Position numbers and translations under genes: made by a program. Shown in pieces: positions 1-12,259 of a stretch of 64,000 nt of DNA (positions are counted from its first letter, which is position 1; every line of letters begins with the position of its first letter). The stretch comes from Sinohyriopsis cumingii (Eukaryota > Mollusca > Bivalvia > Unionida > Unionidae): positions 5,667,501 through 5,731,500 of the forward strand of contig JAPYKE020000037.1 in assembly GCA_028554795.2 (NCBI GenBank), read 5' to 3'. Under the pieces are notes generated by a model. The model worked only from the letters and a program-made list of their open reading frames with translations. It was not told where the DNA came from and made no database searches.

Positions 1-626
1 GTCCACGTCGCTTGGATGTCAGAGGAGCCACTACCAAAGAAGATCACATAAGAACTGAAATAGCGGAAGCGAAATAAGGGTGGTCGTAATACAATTTTCA
101 AAAATACCATAATGATATCCATAAAACACTTCACCATTGACACTTGGTCTTGATAATAACGCATACACAATCGTTCATATTCGCAGAGTTTCAACCATTC
201 TGCAGCTAAAGATCTTTGAACGGAAGATACATGTAACGGCGGTTTACGAGCAGCGAAAATATCAGAACTACTGCTTGTCCTATACTGATAAAGCTAACCC
301 AACCGATGTATCCTAATAAGTGTGCCACACAGTTCAGAACAAACGCACACGAGATATGTAGTAAAACCACAACACATGAAAAAAGGAAGAATGACACTCA
401 GTCACTCTTTTCTTCAGAAGTTCAGAAATTAATGGAGTCCACACATGATGACACGAATACTGAAATAATATATCGACCTGTCAAAAAAAACACGTAAAAG
501 AATAGTCGAGGAAGAACCATGACAACATAACAGAAATAACCTAGATCAGATGCAAGACTCTAAGGGATGGATATATCCCGTCGATGTGCAAAATGACGCC
601 ATGTAGCTTAAGAAACGGAAACGTAA

Positions 627-629
<3 letters not shown>

Positions 630-697
<68 letters not shown>
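630..697. repeat. (TA)n array
   Basis: About 34 TA units. The right arm has a (TA)n at the matching position (19,537-19,613), so the array predates the inverted duplication or arose twice. Confidence 0.98.
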
Positions 698-698
<1 letters not shown>

Positions 699-1344
699 CA
701 AACTGATATACAACTATATGCATTAACAAATAAAGTATGTTATTAAATCAAGCAACTCATTAAAATATCACGGTGCAAACTCAAAGATTGTTTTACTTGG
801 AGTCATAATATTACAAACTGAATCGGTAAAAAGGGCAAGGGAACCTAAGCAACTGGCTAAAGTTTGAAGGAAGCTGAGTAGTAGACGTGAAAACAAAAAA
901 CTATGAAAATGATCACTGCAATCTACAACGATGTATAAAGAGCCTTTTATAAGATCTTTACAGTGTGTATTATCACGTACCGTAACAAGCTCATAAGTAA
1001 AATGCACAAAGTTCATGAATCTCAAATAAAACTAATCAAACAACTAAACTCTCAACACTCAGCCTGAAGCAAAGTATTAAAACAAATTGAATTGAATTTA
1101 AATGTAAAAATTAAATTAAAGTACCTAATTAAATTTCTTAAGCAAACTTAAAAATCATTTTGGTATTAAAAACTTTGTCAGTTAAACTTAAAAACATAAA
1201 AACATAATCCAAAATTTGACAGATATAAGGCTTTTACGTACTTCCAAAACCATTTGATGGGTCACATCCGAATCTCTAACCAGCCACGTCTGATAGGATT
1301 GACATGCTTTGTGCCTTTAAAAAAAAAATCCGATGAAAGCTTAC

Positions 1345-2668
1345 CTCCTTTTCCACATTATCCGTCTTTTCCAGAACTGATCGGCCGCCATTTAATTTCC
1401 TCACAGTATATATGTCAGCATTTGGATCGATATCATAATTCCTCTTCAAGTTTAAGGTAAGAGTATATGACCTGCGTTTGAGGAGAAAGGACAACTGGTC
1501 AGGTAGGTCAGGTCTCACTGAGTGTTTGCTTGTCTGTCTGAACTTGTGTGGTTACATCTTTCAACCAGACTGTTTCCGAGTATGTGGTTGCTGGCAAAAT
1601 GGAGATAATATAAGGATTTAATTGGAATGAACAAACGACCGATAGTGAGGGCAGATCTATCTACGCAAAAAGCAATAAAAAATATATATGTAACGAAATG
1701 AATACATCTTTTAAATAATCTCATTTTGCACAATCAAGATCATATATTGATTTAGTCGTAATAATTTAATGTATGTTTTTTTAACTTCGATATATTATTT
1801 GGTGTTTTGCTATGGCAACGACGGTAAAACTATTTTATCTATTTCGTATATACTTATTATATAAGCACCTTTACATAGAAATAATGAATGCTATCAGGTT
1901 TTAAAAAGAGAAATAAAATATCGTGGCAGATATAAACCTTCATAGAAAATATGAAAGAGTATATATATTGAACTCTGCACAAAAGACACCAAGATGTACT
2001 TAAGAATATCATAATAATTTCAGTAACTGTACTTATTCAGATGAGTCGTATCATTTGAAGAACGAAACAGCTTAGCAACCAAATGTATATTTTGCCTACT
2101 CTGATTATGAAACGATGGATTTATGTGCCGAAATGATATGCTTGCTTGAAATAAGGGCTAATCTAAAGATTCTAAAGTTCGTCCACATCCATTTTGGGTA
2201 TTATAGGATTGCGGACTACTAGCAAGAACGTTAAATTATAAGAGTTTGACAAAGGAATTGCGCCATGACATAAATAAGAACGCACACACTATTTTAGAGT
2301 GCCAGATGGCATCGAGGTTTTATTTTGAATGCAGTAAAGGACAAACCTTATACCAGTGTATGGTATGTCGGCAAATATTATTTTTAAACAATGTCACCAA
2401 GGTTATTAGTCTTTTCTTTATTTGTTCCATGGTTTAATAATCCCACATGAGGATCAAAAAGGAAACAACTAACATCTAATATCAATAATGTTGTTGATGT
2501 AATTATGCACACAAAAGTACAGTGAAATTAGATTATTGTTCAATCAATCTTCATTAATAGCAAGCATACGCTTCTAAGTATTTAATAGCATGTGACAAGG
2601 ATAGTGTTGTCAATAAAGTCATCGTGTTTACCCTTTTCATGTTTTAAAATAGCACGCTGTAGAAAATG

Positions 2669-2741
<73 letters not shown>

Positions 2742-3372
2742 CGATATTCAATATGAAAATATATGCTACATTAGGAATTATGAAAAAGAAGATTCAATAA
2801 GATGGGTTGTATTTAATATTCTGAATCTCGCAAATTCTGTAAATTGTACACAAATGCGATCTGATGGCTCATTACAGATGCCTGTTTTAGATTATAATGT
2901 GGCTTCAAGTGTTTCCACGGCATGCAGCTGTATACAATTCGGTCACTTTTCGAAATCAGTTGTATGATTAAATTAAAATTAGCTAACACTTAGTACATAT
3001 AACGCTTAAACCGTATTTTCTACAACCACGGGCAAATCACTGAACCATATAGCTGTTGTCTTAACTTGCAATCAGTCTCAATGTTAATTACAAGTCTTAA
3101 ATAGATGAGTTTCTAAACTGATTTTTTTCAAAGAAAGGCAAACAAGACACAATCAATTGTGTATGTATGTATGTATGTGTGTGTGTGTAAATATATAGCA
3201 CATACAGACAGACATACATAAAGACAGACAGAGAGAAAGGGAGACACAGAGGCGGAGAGGGATAGGTACATAGATATACAGATGTATACGTACCCGTTGG
3301 AAAACATGCTGAGAAACAGAAAACGATAATAAACATATTGTTCTTCATTTTCAAATCAAAACGGGCTGGCAT
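1345..3372 (-). pseudogene. M12B metalloprotease paralogue, 5' part, exon 2 frameshifted
   Basis: Exon 1' runs from ATG at 3372 down to 3294 (79 nt, same length and phase as exon 1 of the intact gene) and ends in a GT donor at 3293-3292. It encodes a similar signal peptide beginning MPARFDLKMKNN. Exon 2' runs 1590 down to 1345, with a CAG acceptor and a GT donor at 1344-1343. It is 246 nt against 245 nt in the intact gene. The extra base lies near 1500-1515, just before the codons for PDLPDQL, and in the spliced frame it brings a TGA within a few codons. After the indel the other frame stays very similar to the functional exon. Later exons would lie beyond the left edge. Either a pseudogene or an assembly error in one base; the pseudogene reading is favoured. 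Confidence 0.75.
2672..2740. repeat. (TA)n array
   Basis: About 34 TA units in the left arm. At the matching place the right arm has no (TA)n but a SINE block (about 16,650-17,600). Confidence 0.98.
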
Positions 3373-3410
3373 CTATGGAAATTCTGTTTGAACTAACTAT
3401 TAGAATGGAG

Positions 3411-3420
3411 CTTATATGTT
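3411..3420 (-). promoter_or_regulatory. TATA-like box of the left M12B copy
   Basis: The - strand reads CATATAAG about 40 nt upstream of the exon 1' ATG. The intact copy has TATATAAG at the same distance, followed by the same AGCTC context. Conservation between diverged arms suggests a core promoter with a very short 5' UTR. Confidence 0.4.
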
Positions 3421-3558
3421 CGTCACGTTTGATATAATTATGTAATTTAGGGCTAACTTGTTCCAAGCACGTATTAAGTTCTCTTTAACAAAACTATTTG
3501 TGAAATCTATTACAATCATATTAAATAACGCCTTGAGACTTTATTTACATTTTGTGAA

Positions 3559-3812
3559 GGGGCCCCGAGTGGCCGAATGGTCTAAAGCGCTCTTCATTAC
3601 GGATCACTGCCATCTCAGCTCTGTCTGCGGCGGTTCGAGTCTAAGATTCAGCCAATGTGGGCATGTGAGAAAGCTTGCCAGTAGCTTCTCGTGGGTCGGT
3701 GGTTCTTTCCGGGGTTTTCCGGGTTCTTCCTCCACCATTAATACTGGCCGCCATGTATAGCCTATCGTGCTGAAAAATGGCGTTAAACCCCACAACAACA
3801 ACAACAACAACA
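3559..3812 (+). mobile_element. tRNA-derived SINE, complete, with target-site duplication
   Basis: The element starts with a tRNA-like head (GAGTGGCCGAATGGTC as box A, GGCGGTTCGAGTC as box B). It continues through a central domain rich in GGGTCGGTGGTTC and ends in a GGCGTTAAACCCC(AAC)n tail, a tail style common in molluscan SINEs. A 12-bp target-site duplication, ACATTTTGTGAA, flanks it at 3547-3558 and 3813-3824. The corresponding place in the right arm (around 15,735) is empty. Confidence 0.85.
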
Positions 3813-4560
3813 ACATTTTGTGAAAACAGCTTCAGGCTTTTTCTAATCTAAAGATGTTACCTTTCATGGTATTATGTGATTTGGAATCGGATAAAAATAT
3901 TTAAATATATTAATGAGACTGAAATGGTATAAAAAGTCTTAAGACATATGGTAAAATATAAAGTCATGTTGGAATAAAATATTTATGTACGATCACGAGC
4001 CTGAAATAGAAGAATAAATGCTAAAATACTGAAGTATAAACAGTTCATATAAAAGCGATAGTTAGATCAAAATGTAGTATGTCTTTCTTTCTGTCCTTGC
4101 ATCTTCCATCTATCTATATATTAACCATGTGCTTATCCTACCCCAAGCATAAATATGTACCTATAAATATATATGTCGATTATGGAGTTGTATCTATTGA
4201 ATTGTCTGAAAATAAAGACCTAAGTTTTACTGTAAGCTGTAATCCATATAGTTGACTAATTGAACCGCAAATGTTGGTGCAACTTAAAGAAGTTGACTTC
4301 ATTGTCATATAAAACTTATTTCTGCAACAGAGGTGTTTTTTCTCAAATGCCCCATTTCCCTCGAAGATCACCGAATGTCAACATGTAAGACGCAGCTCGA
4401 CCATTGTGAAACTAGTTAGTACTCGTTTTCAATCCACTGAAAATAACTAAGAAAGATTATTGGCGTTGAAATAGTATAGCTAAGGTTCACCCTAAACTAA
4501 ATGGTTTAGTAATATTACGCATGAGCATTTTGTTGCCCAAGGCTACCATCAGACCATCAA

Positions 4561-6180
4561 TCTACTTCTAATGTAAATATGCTTTCGGCGATGAACTAAT
4601 GACTAATGACTGTGCCGAGAAAAGGCTAGAGGAGTAACTAATATTTGTCTAACGATTAAAGGTAACACAATAAACTGGTTAACTCAGATTTGTGTGTTTC
4701 GTTTAACAATTTCTTATTGAGAATTATCTGCGATAGCTCTATACAGACCACAGTTTGATGTGAAATTTTGTCTGATTCAGCCACACTTTGCAGTGTGGAG
4801 GGTAATGTGTTCCAATGAAGTTATTGCTTTGTGTAATAACTAAAAGTTTATGTGATTTCGCAAAATGAATGTACTAATGTCACTATTATATCGACTTTGA
4901 AAACTGCTGTCTGTGTGTAAAATGTTTTACTGGTAGGGAATGGCAGTATCAACGTTATTTAGTTACTATGGCCTCCATTCTGTTTATAAGTTCATGTAAT
5001 AAATTGCATAACCATAGAGGGCGTCATTAAGCAACGGTGTATTCAATACTAACTTGCATTCTTACATCTTTACATATGTGTATACAGATTACTCGCACAC
5101 ATCATATTTGGAAATACAAACCAATATTGTTTATATTAGAGATGGAATAAACGGTAATGAACAAAAGGTAACAACTGACGTTCTACATTTTAAGTCTGCG
5201 GTCATACTGGTTTTTTATATTTTGCGGAAAATAATGGTTTCTTATAAAGACAAGATTGACAGAATTATATACATATATTCAGATCGAATTTCAAAAAAAA
5301 AACATTTAAAGACGCGTAAAATCGGAACAAACATTGTGTCCAACAACTCAAATGATTTATAAATTGGCAGAAAAAATATAATTCTTTGGATCCAATAGAG
5401 CGTAATGAATGGTTATCTCGCTGGGGATGCTAAATACTATTTTGTTTTAGTCCAGATGAATTTGGGAGTAAATGGAACTGCAGGTATTAAATTGTTATCA
5501 TGGTTTCTCGAAGACAAGCTAGAAGATGGGAGGGAGAGCCACGCAGCAACGGAGAAGCAGCATCGAGAAAGCCTGAAGCTGTAGGGAACCGATTGTTAAC
5601 AAAGATTTGTACTTCCACCACTAAATAAAAGCAAGAAAACACCAAATTTCAAGAATAGCCAGCATAGGATACAGAATCTAGAAAAAAAAAATAGACCAGG
5701 AACAAGAACACAAGAAAGAGAGCAGCAGGGAGCCTATCCGAACAAAGAACAATGGAACGACTGCGGCAGCAGTGCGACATGTAGTAGTTAAATTACACTT
5801 AGCCTTGAGTTAATTTACTAACAAGGTACAAAGTATAAGCAACCATTATTTCAGGTTTAAACCTACCAGAAATTTATATTGTGCCCCTTTATTCTAATTT
5901 AACTACATTTTAATCCACACTATTAACCTACGCTAACAAAACAACAAGCTATACCAATACTTACTATAAAAAAACACTATTAATATGAATACATTCGTCA
6001 TAAAATAAATACCCTGTATACATATATATTATACGGTAGAATTAAACATATTATGGCAACTTGGACAACTATAGCCTTATTTACCAAATATTATATATCA
6101 TTATATATATTTTATAGCATCATCGAACCGTAACATCAAATTAATTCAAGTACAGTAGATAGCCACGTAAAAGCGCACCA
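4561..6180. other. spacer between arms, no gene recognised
   Basis: AT-rich sequence. The part from about 5,480 becomes rich in AAG/CAA-type purine stretches and may be the decayed 5' region of the LINE that follows. No supported ORF or RNA gene. Confidence 0.5.
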
Positions 6181-6212
6181 GAAACACAATTGCCCTACTC
6201 AACAAAACGAGG

Positions 6213-7730
6213 ATGGAAACTGCGAAGCAGAGCAGACTAACTAGAAAAATGGAATATTTTGATCAGCAAAAGAATAACGACACAAAAGAAGAAACCAGTA
6301 ATACAATACGGAAGGAACCCGACAGGGAGCTTGTAAAATGAATATACCTAACCTCTTCTACATCAAAGGAAGTCACACAAGGAAAGTTAGAAGTCCAATA
6401 CACTCAACCTGAACCACTAAAGCCTAAACACGAAAGACAAATACCGAAATAACAAACCTTGATGATGCCATAAAAAGTAAAACCACCACAAAACCGATAA
6501 CCATATAACTACAAGTAGGACAAAGATCTGAAACTGAAACAAAAAAACCAAGACCCTGATCACGACAACCTAACTGAAGCAAACAACAACACAACAGAAA
6601 ACAAAGAAACCGACAACAGGGTAACGACAGCAAGACCAGCAACACTCATAGTGGAAGACAAAACCAACAATGATGAAACAACAATCGATACAGCCGCAAT
6701 AACACCAACTAACGAATATACAACTTACACCCTACAACAACACCAGGAGACCCCAGAAGACAACACAATTGATGCCATAGAGACTAACACCAGAGTTAAG
6801 CAGAGTTACCAAAAGTACGTACTGACAACATGGTAGCGACAGTGACACCAACGATAACCACAACAACTACTTAAAACCAAAGAATTTACATCACACATCA
6901 AAAATAAGAGACCCAAAATTACAAAACCACCAACGAAAAGGGGGCCGATAACAAAATAGCAACAATAACACCAGCTGCTCTTGCAAAGGACGTTAAGGTT
7001 GACAACAAAACAACATCAACTGATGCAAATACAACAACAACCACAGCATACAATACACATCAACACAAGAGACCCAAGATGGACCAGAAACTATGGAGAG
7101 CAACAATTAAAGGATGATAGACAACAATCTGACAACAACGACACCATCAACAACGCCTACACAACCATCACATGCCACTCTACACCATCAAGATACTCAA
7201 GATATAATGGTAGTTCTTGGACAAAAAATATCAACAATACCACAACATCCACAGCAACAACAACAACACTCACTAGCACAACAAAAAAACCTCACGCCCT
7301 TCCACTACCCAAAATACATCATACATATAAGTCAGCAAACGGGTCCATCGGAGCACATAACGGCCAGGGATATGGCGGAAAAAGAAAAAGCCATCCAGGA
7401 AGTAAACCAAGAACTACAAGAAACAACAAACCATACCCACCATGGTATATCAGAATACGGAGAACAAGCATCAGAGAGAAGGGGGGAAAGCCATTCAAAG
7501 GAACGCAACATATAATAAAAACAATCACAACCAACAACGCACAGAAAATGGATGAGAAACATCAAGCGCTCAGAAATCAACAGGACAACAATAAAAGTAA
7601 CATGGATACAAGAAACAAGAATAACAACACCAGCCACCTAAGATCAAAGAAAAATAACAACACAACATATGGAGAATACCAACATAAGGAAAAATCTAAA
7701 GCCGCGAAATACCACAATCACCCATAAGAG

Positions 7731-7813
<83 letters not shown>

Positions 7814-8240
7814 TAGCACCAATGAAAGATTTATACGAATAAGTAGTAAAGGTTCAGCAGGAGCATTAACACAAAACCACAGCGGCACCTTCGAAAGTAT
7901 TCGACCAGAGGACAACTACATACATATATGGTGTAACTCTGCACGGCAGCCCGCCAAATACCTGTAAATATCAAACATAGCGGCCATCCCTCTCACCATC
8001 AAAATATATAAAGCACTATCAGCACTAACAAAACAACAACGCCCAAACGTGGAGAAGACGCTAAAGACAGGGGCCAAAATAAACCAATCAAAGCCAATGA
8101 AAGTGAAAGGAAAGAAACCCCAAGCTGTGGATTCAAAGCTACCTTAAAGCTAACAGGCCACCACCTACGGAAGACAACATCGGAATTAAAATGTGCTCTA
8201 ACATACCACAACAGAACGCGCATCACAATCAAATTAAAAA
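6213..8240 (+). pseudogene. ORF1 remnant of the RNase H LINE
   Basis: A coding-like start (METAKQSRLTRKMEYFDQQ) is followed by low-complexity Thr/Asn/Gln-rich reading frames. After an embedded (TA)n comes a stretch near 7,900-8,010 reading WCNSARQPAKYL and ISNIAAIPLTIKIYKAL. That resembles the RNA-binding part of ORF1 proteins in I/Jockey-type LINEs. Several stops break it. Confidence 0.5.
7736..7810. repeat. (TA)n array inside LINE ORF1
   Basis: About 37 TA units interrupt what was ORF1 of the decayed LINE, so the array expanded or was acquired after that LINE inserted. Confidence 0.95.
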
Positions 8241-8399
8241 GCAAGACTTCATCCTCTTCATCCTACAACTACTAGAAACAAATCTTGTCCAGAGACAAAT
8301 AAAAACTTCAAACTTCCCTTTATCTTATTAAAATTCATAATAAAGAAATAAATAACAACATTGAACAATTGATAAAAAAAACGACAAAGATTATATAGA

Positions 8400-11080
8400 C
8401 AAACTAATCAAATGGCAATGGAACTGCAGAGCCCTAATTCCAAAATATGGAGAACTGATATCAGCCATTAATATAGCCACCAGCAAACCGAAATTCATAT
8501 CCCTACAGGAAACACTCTTAAATGAAAAAGTAAGACTATCCCCAAAATAAATGGTTTTGACACAACGTGACTTAAGCATATGCGTAATGGATAAAAGGAA
8601 GAGGACTTGCCATAGGTGTTCACAACAATATTACAGGTGCAGTAGAGATAGACACTGACATTAATATAAATGGAAACCTAATAGAATATCAAACAATCAA
8701 TATTTAAGTAGGACCAAAATACTTACATATTTATATTATATTTGACCTTGGAGGAAATAATACAAACTCCACCCGAACTTAGTCGGAGCTATTCAAAGGT
8801 AAGGCTATAAATAATATAAGGTGTGGGGACTTTAATGCACCCCACACTGAATGGGGTGTTGACTACATAGACACAGGAGGGACAAGCATAAAAAAATACG
8901 CCTGAGAGAATCAACTTGTAATATTAAATACCGGTACACCCACTAGAATAGACCCCATCCACGGAAATATGACGCCTATTGATTTAACACTCACAACCCC
9001 AAATATTGCATTTATCATTTGGCAGTGACCACTTCCCGCTATGTTTAACAATATACATACAATGTCCAAAAACGCAACCAGTAACCATACAAAAATGGAA
9101 AACAAAGCAAGCCAATTGGGACCTGTTCCAACAAGCATTGAGCATGGTACAACTAGAAGAACTTCAAAGTTACGATGCAAATCAATGCTATCACAACATA
9201 ACCCAGGCTATAAATGAAGCGGCACAAAACAGTATACCTAAAACAAGCGGCAAATATAAAGAAACAGTAGTATACCATGGCAGACAGACAATTGCCGCAT
9301 AGCCATCAATGAAATAAAGAAAGCCCTCAACCGTTTTAAACACACAAAACTAGCTTCGCAATTTATAATATATAAGCAAAAAGAAAATAACACAAGAACA
9401 GTAATAAAGGAAGCAAAAGCTAATTCATAACGAGCATACTGCTCCACACTCAACCATCATACCAACACTAAATTCGTCTGACAAAAGTCAAAGCCATGAA
9501 AGGAAAGGTCCCGGCAACATCAACAAAGATATCAGGAAACGATGCCAACCAGAACAAAGAACAGCTGGCATTACATTTTGCTAATTCCAGAATTAATAAT
9601 AATCATACCCAAAAATGTATGGAGCAAGACGGGCATTCGAAGAAGAATTCCCTCATATATTCACGGACCAAACTAACAATGACTCACCACTAAATGACCC
9701 ATTCAACCTCGATGAATGGAGAAATGCACTACTTAACAAAAACAAAAAATCCCCAGGTAAAAACAACCTCGGTTATGACATCTATAAACATATCCCGATA
9801 AATATGCAAACAATCATACTTGACATGATAAATCTAATATGGCACACTGGAAACATATCTACATTATGAATACAAGCAGTGGTCATAGCCATACATAAAC
9901 CAGGAAAAAAAAAGACATGACATCATATAGACCCATCATCTTGACTAATGCCATCTGCAAAGTCATGGAAACAATGATCAACCACCGGCTAAGGCACCAC
10001 CTGGAACAAAACTACCAACTTACTGAAAATCAAAGTGGATTAAGAACCAAACGATCCACAAATTGATCAGCTAATTCGACTAGAAGCCAGCATTAAACTT
10101 GCCTTCAATGTCAAACGGATAAAAGATAGGCACTTAATTGCGGTATTCCTAGACCTCAAAAAAGCGTTTAATATGGTCTAGACTAAAGGCCTCATCTGCA
10201 AACTCATTCAATATGGCATAACAGGAAGAATGCACCATTGGATCTCAAACTTCCTAACGGGGAGGCAAATCAGAACCAGAGTAGGTGCACTCTCCGAGAC
10301 TTACAATCTGGACAACGGAACTACCCAGGGAAGCGTATTAAGTCCAACACTGTTCAACCTCATGATCAACAGCCTCTGCAACAATATTAGGGGGTCGTAC
10401 TTGGATTTCAACAATATTACCAACAAACTGGTCGAACTGTCCCAATTTAGTGGAATAGTGGAATACTAAAGGCAGGGAACCCCAACAGCCAAAACAATAT
10501 CAAGCAACTACAGCAAAGCCTAGACGCCATCGGCAAATGGGCGGACAAATATGGATTCAAAATATATGATACTAAAACATTGGGAATCTTTTCTCCCCAA
10601 CACATTGGAAACCTGCTACATACCCAAAACATATCCAAAATACACCAATCCCATTCGTAATAGAAACGTACTTTTTGTGAATGATACTTAACGAAAATAT
10701 TAATTGGAAAAACGCACATAACAACCCCAATACAAAGTGCCAACAAGACATCAACCTCCTAAAAAATAACAAGGGGACAACGTGGGGAGCTGACCAACAA
10801 ACTATACTCATGCTATACAAATCATTAATCAGGGATAAACTAGACTATGGTTGCCAAGTGTATGCTTCGGCAAACAAGGACCTGCTTAAGAAACTGGACA
10901 GCATACAATATAAAGCATATAGACTATGTACGGGAGCTCTACCTAACATCTCACTCGAGAAGCTCCAAATACTGACGGATGATCTACCGCTGTACCTCAG
11001 ACAAGAAGAGTACATATTGAGATATGCTACCAGAAACTCAATACATCAAGGCACCACCGCTACCAAAATGATGATTTAAA
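8400..11080 (+). pseudogene. endonuclease-reverse transcriptase remnant of the RNase H LINE
   Basis: The apurinic-type endonuclease C-terminal half is at about 8,750-9,080 and is followed by a linker. RT fingers/palm lie at about 9,700-10,480 and the thumb region at 10,681-11,079, one of the longer surviving open pieces (132 codons, ending in a stop). Stops interrupt it at, among others, the end of the 84-codon piece at 9,866 and inside the motif A region. The catalytic YxDD box is not recoverable by eye. Confidence 0.7.
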
Positions 11081-11329
11081 AGTACAACATTCCGTTCAGG
11101 CAAAAACGAACTCTAAACCACCCAGCAGGTAAGAAAATGCACAAAATCTGCGATGAAATTCAACTATTCGGAATTCAAGCAGAACAATACAATATCAAAG
11201 ATCCTACCCCTTGGAAAAATGGCACGCCCCAAAAAAACCTGTCTGACTAGAACTTAGCATCCTAACTACATACAAAACCCACCAAAAATACTAATAGAAA
11301 TCTAGAAAATCATCGAAGAAGCTTACTCT

Positions 11330-11760
11330 GGATGTCTTGAAATCTACACAGACGGATCTAAACCGAAAAAATTGAACAGAACTGCTGCTGCAACAGTGGT
11401 GCCGCAACGACAAGTTGAATTTAGTGCAAGACTCTCGGATGGCTGTTCCATCTGCATAGCAAAATTCTAGGCAATAAATGAAGTCCTTACATGGATTAAG
11501 ACCCAAAACCACAGCCATTACGTCATTATATCAAACTCTCTAAGCGTACGCAAATCCTTAGAGGCTGGCACGTGAAAAAGTAGAGCAAATATGCTAGAAG
11601 ACACTATGTTATCCATTAAGGAGATCGAATATAAACAAGAAACCATCGAATTCATATGGGTACCTTCTCACGTCAATCTGATTGGCAACGATAAAGCTGA
11701 CCGAAGGGCGTAATACAATCTCCTGATCAGTGCAACAGAACCACTTAACTACAGTATGTA
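11330..11760 (+). pseudogene. RNase H domain remnant
   Basis: The frame reads EIYTDGSKPKKLN, then AINEVLTWIKTQ, VIISNSLSVRKSL and FIWVPSHVNLIGNDKADRRA. These are the ordered core motifs of a type I RNase H as found in I-group LINEs. At least two stops interrupt it (near 11,469 and 11,574). Confidence 0.75.
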
Positions 11761-12259
11761 TGAGATATATAGCCAGAAAAAACCAAACTAAACAAGAAAT
11801 GGCAGCAGCTCTGTGACAACATCAACAAGGGCAGACATTTATACCAAATGCAAAAAGAGGCCCCAAGGGTAATCAAGACACCTAAAATCCTGGAAATCGT
11901 GGACATCCGAATTATCAATACTATCAAAACAGAAAAAAACGTTCTTCCGAAACAGCTTTGGGAAACATCTCAGGAAGGAATTGAACAAGACTACTAACTG
12001 TCCACATTGACCTGGTGCAGACACACTGGACCACATATTCAATACCTGTCCCATATACCATAATCAACGAGTCGGTTTCCAAGATTACCAGAAGAAAATA
12101 AATACCCCTACAACATACCCCTAATTTGTGGACAAGGTACGCAACAAGAACATCGATACCACATATATGAAAATAATAAGGTATCTCAAACACATTACCA
12201 AACATGCCAACATATAAATACACCCACAAGTAACAATAATAACAATTAATAGAAGGGCT

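Larger units (their letters stand above)
1..4560 (-). repeat. left arm of a large inverted duplication
   Basis: The reverse complement of this block can be followed through about 15,000-20,240 with many matching stretches: the exon 1 region, exon 2, a (TA)n in the last intron piece, and the antisense ORF fossil at 300-620. It therefore carries a second, diverged copy of the 5' end of the M12B metalloprotease gene in opposite orientation. Homology still continues at base 1, so the arm is cut by the window edge. By eye divergence is moderate (coding stretches clearly alike, introns with many indels), so this is an old duplication. Confidence 0.85.

Noticed and set aside
6981-7727. 248-codon open frame rich in Thr, Asn and Gln
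   Set aside because: Low-complexity CAA/ACA sequence within the decayed LINE ORF1 region. Two other frames are also open here, so length alone is not evidence of a gene.
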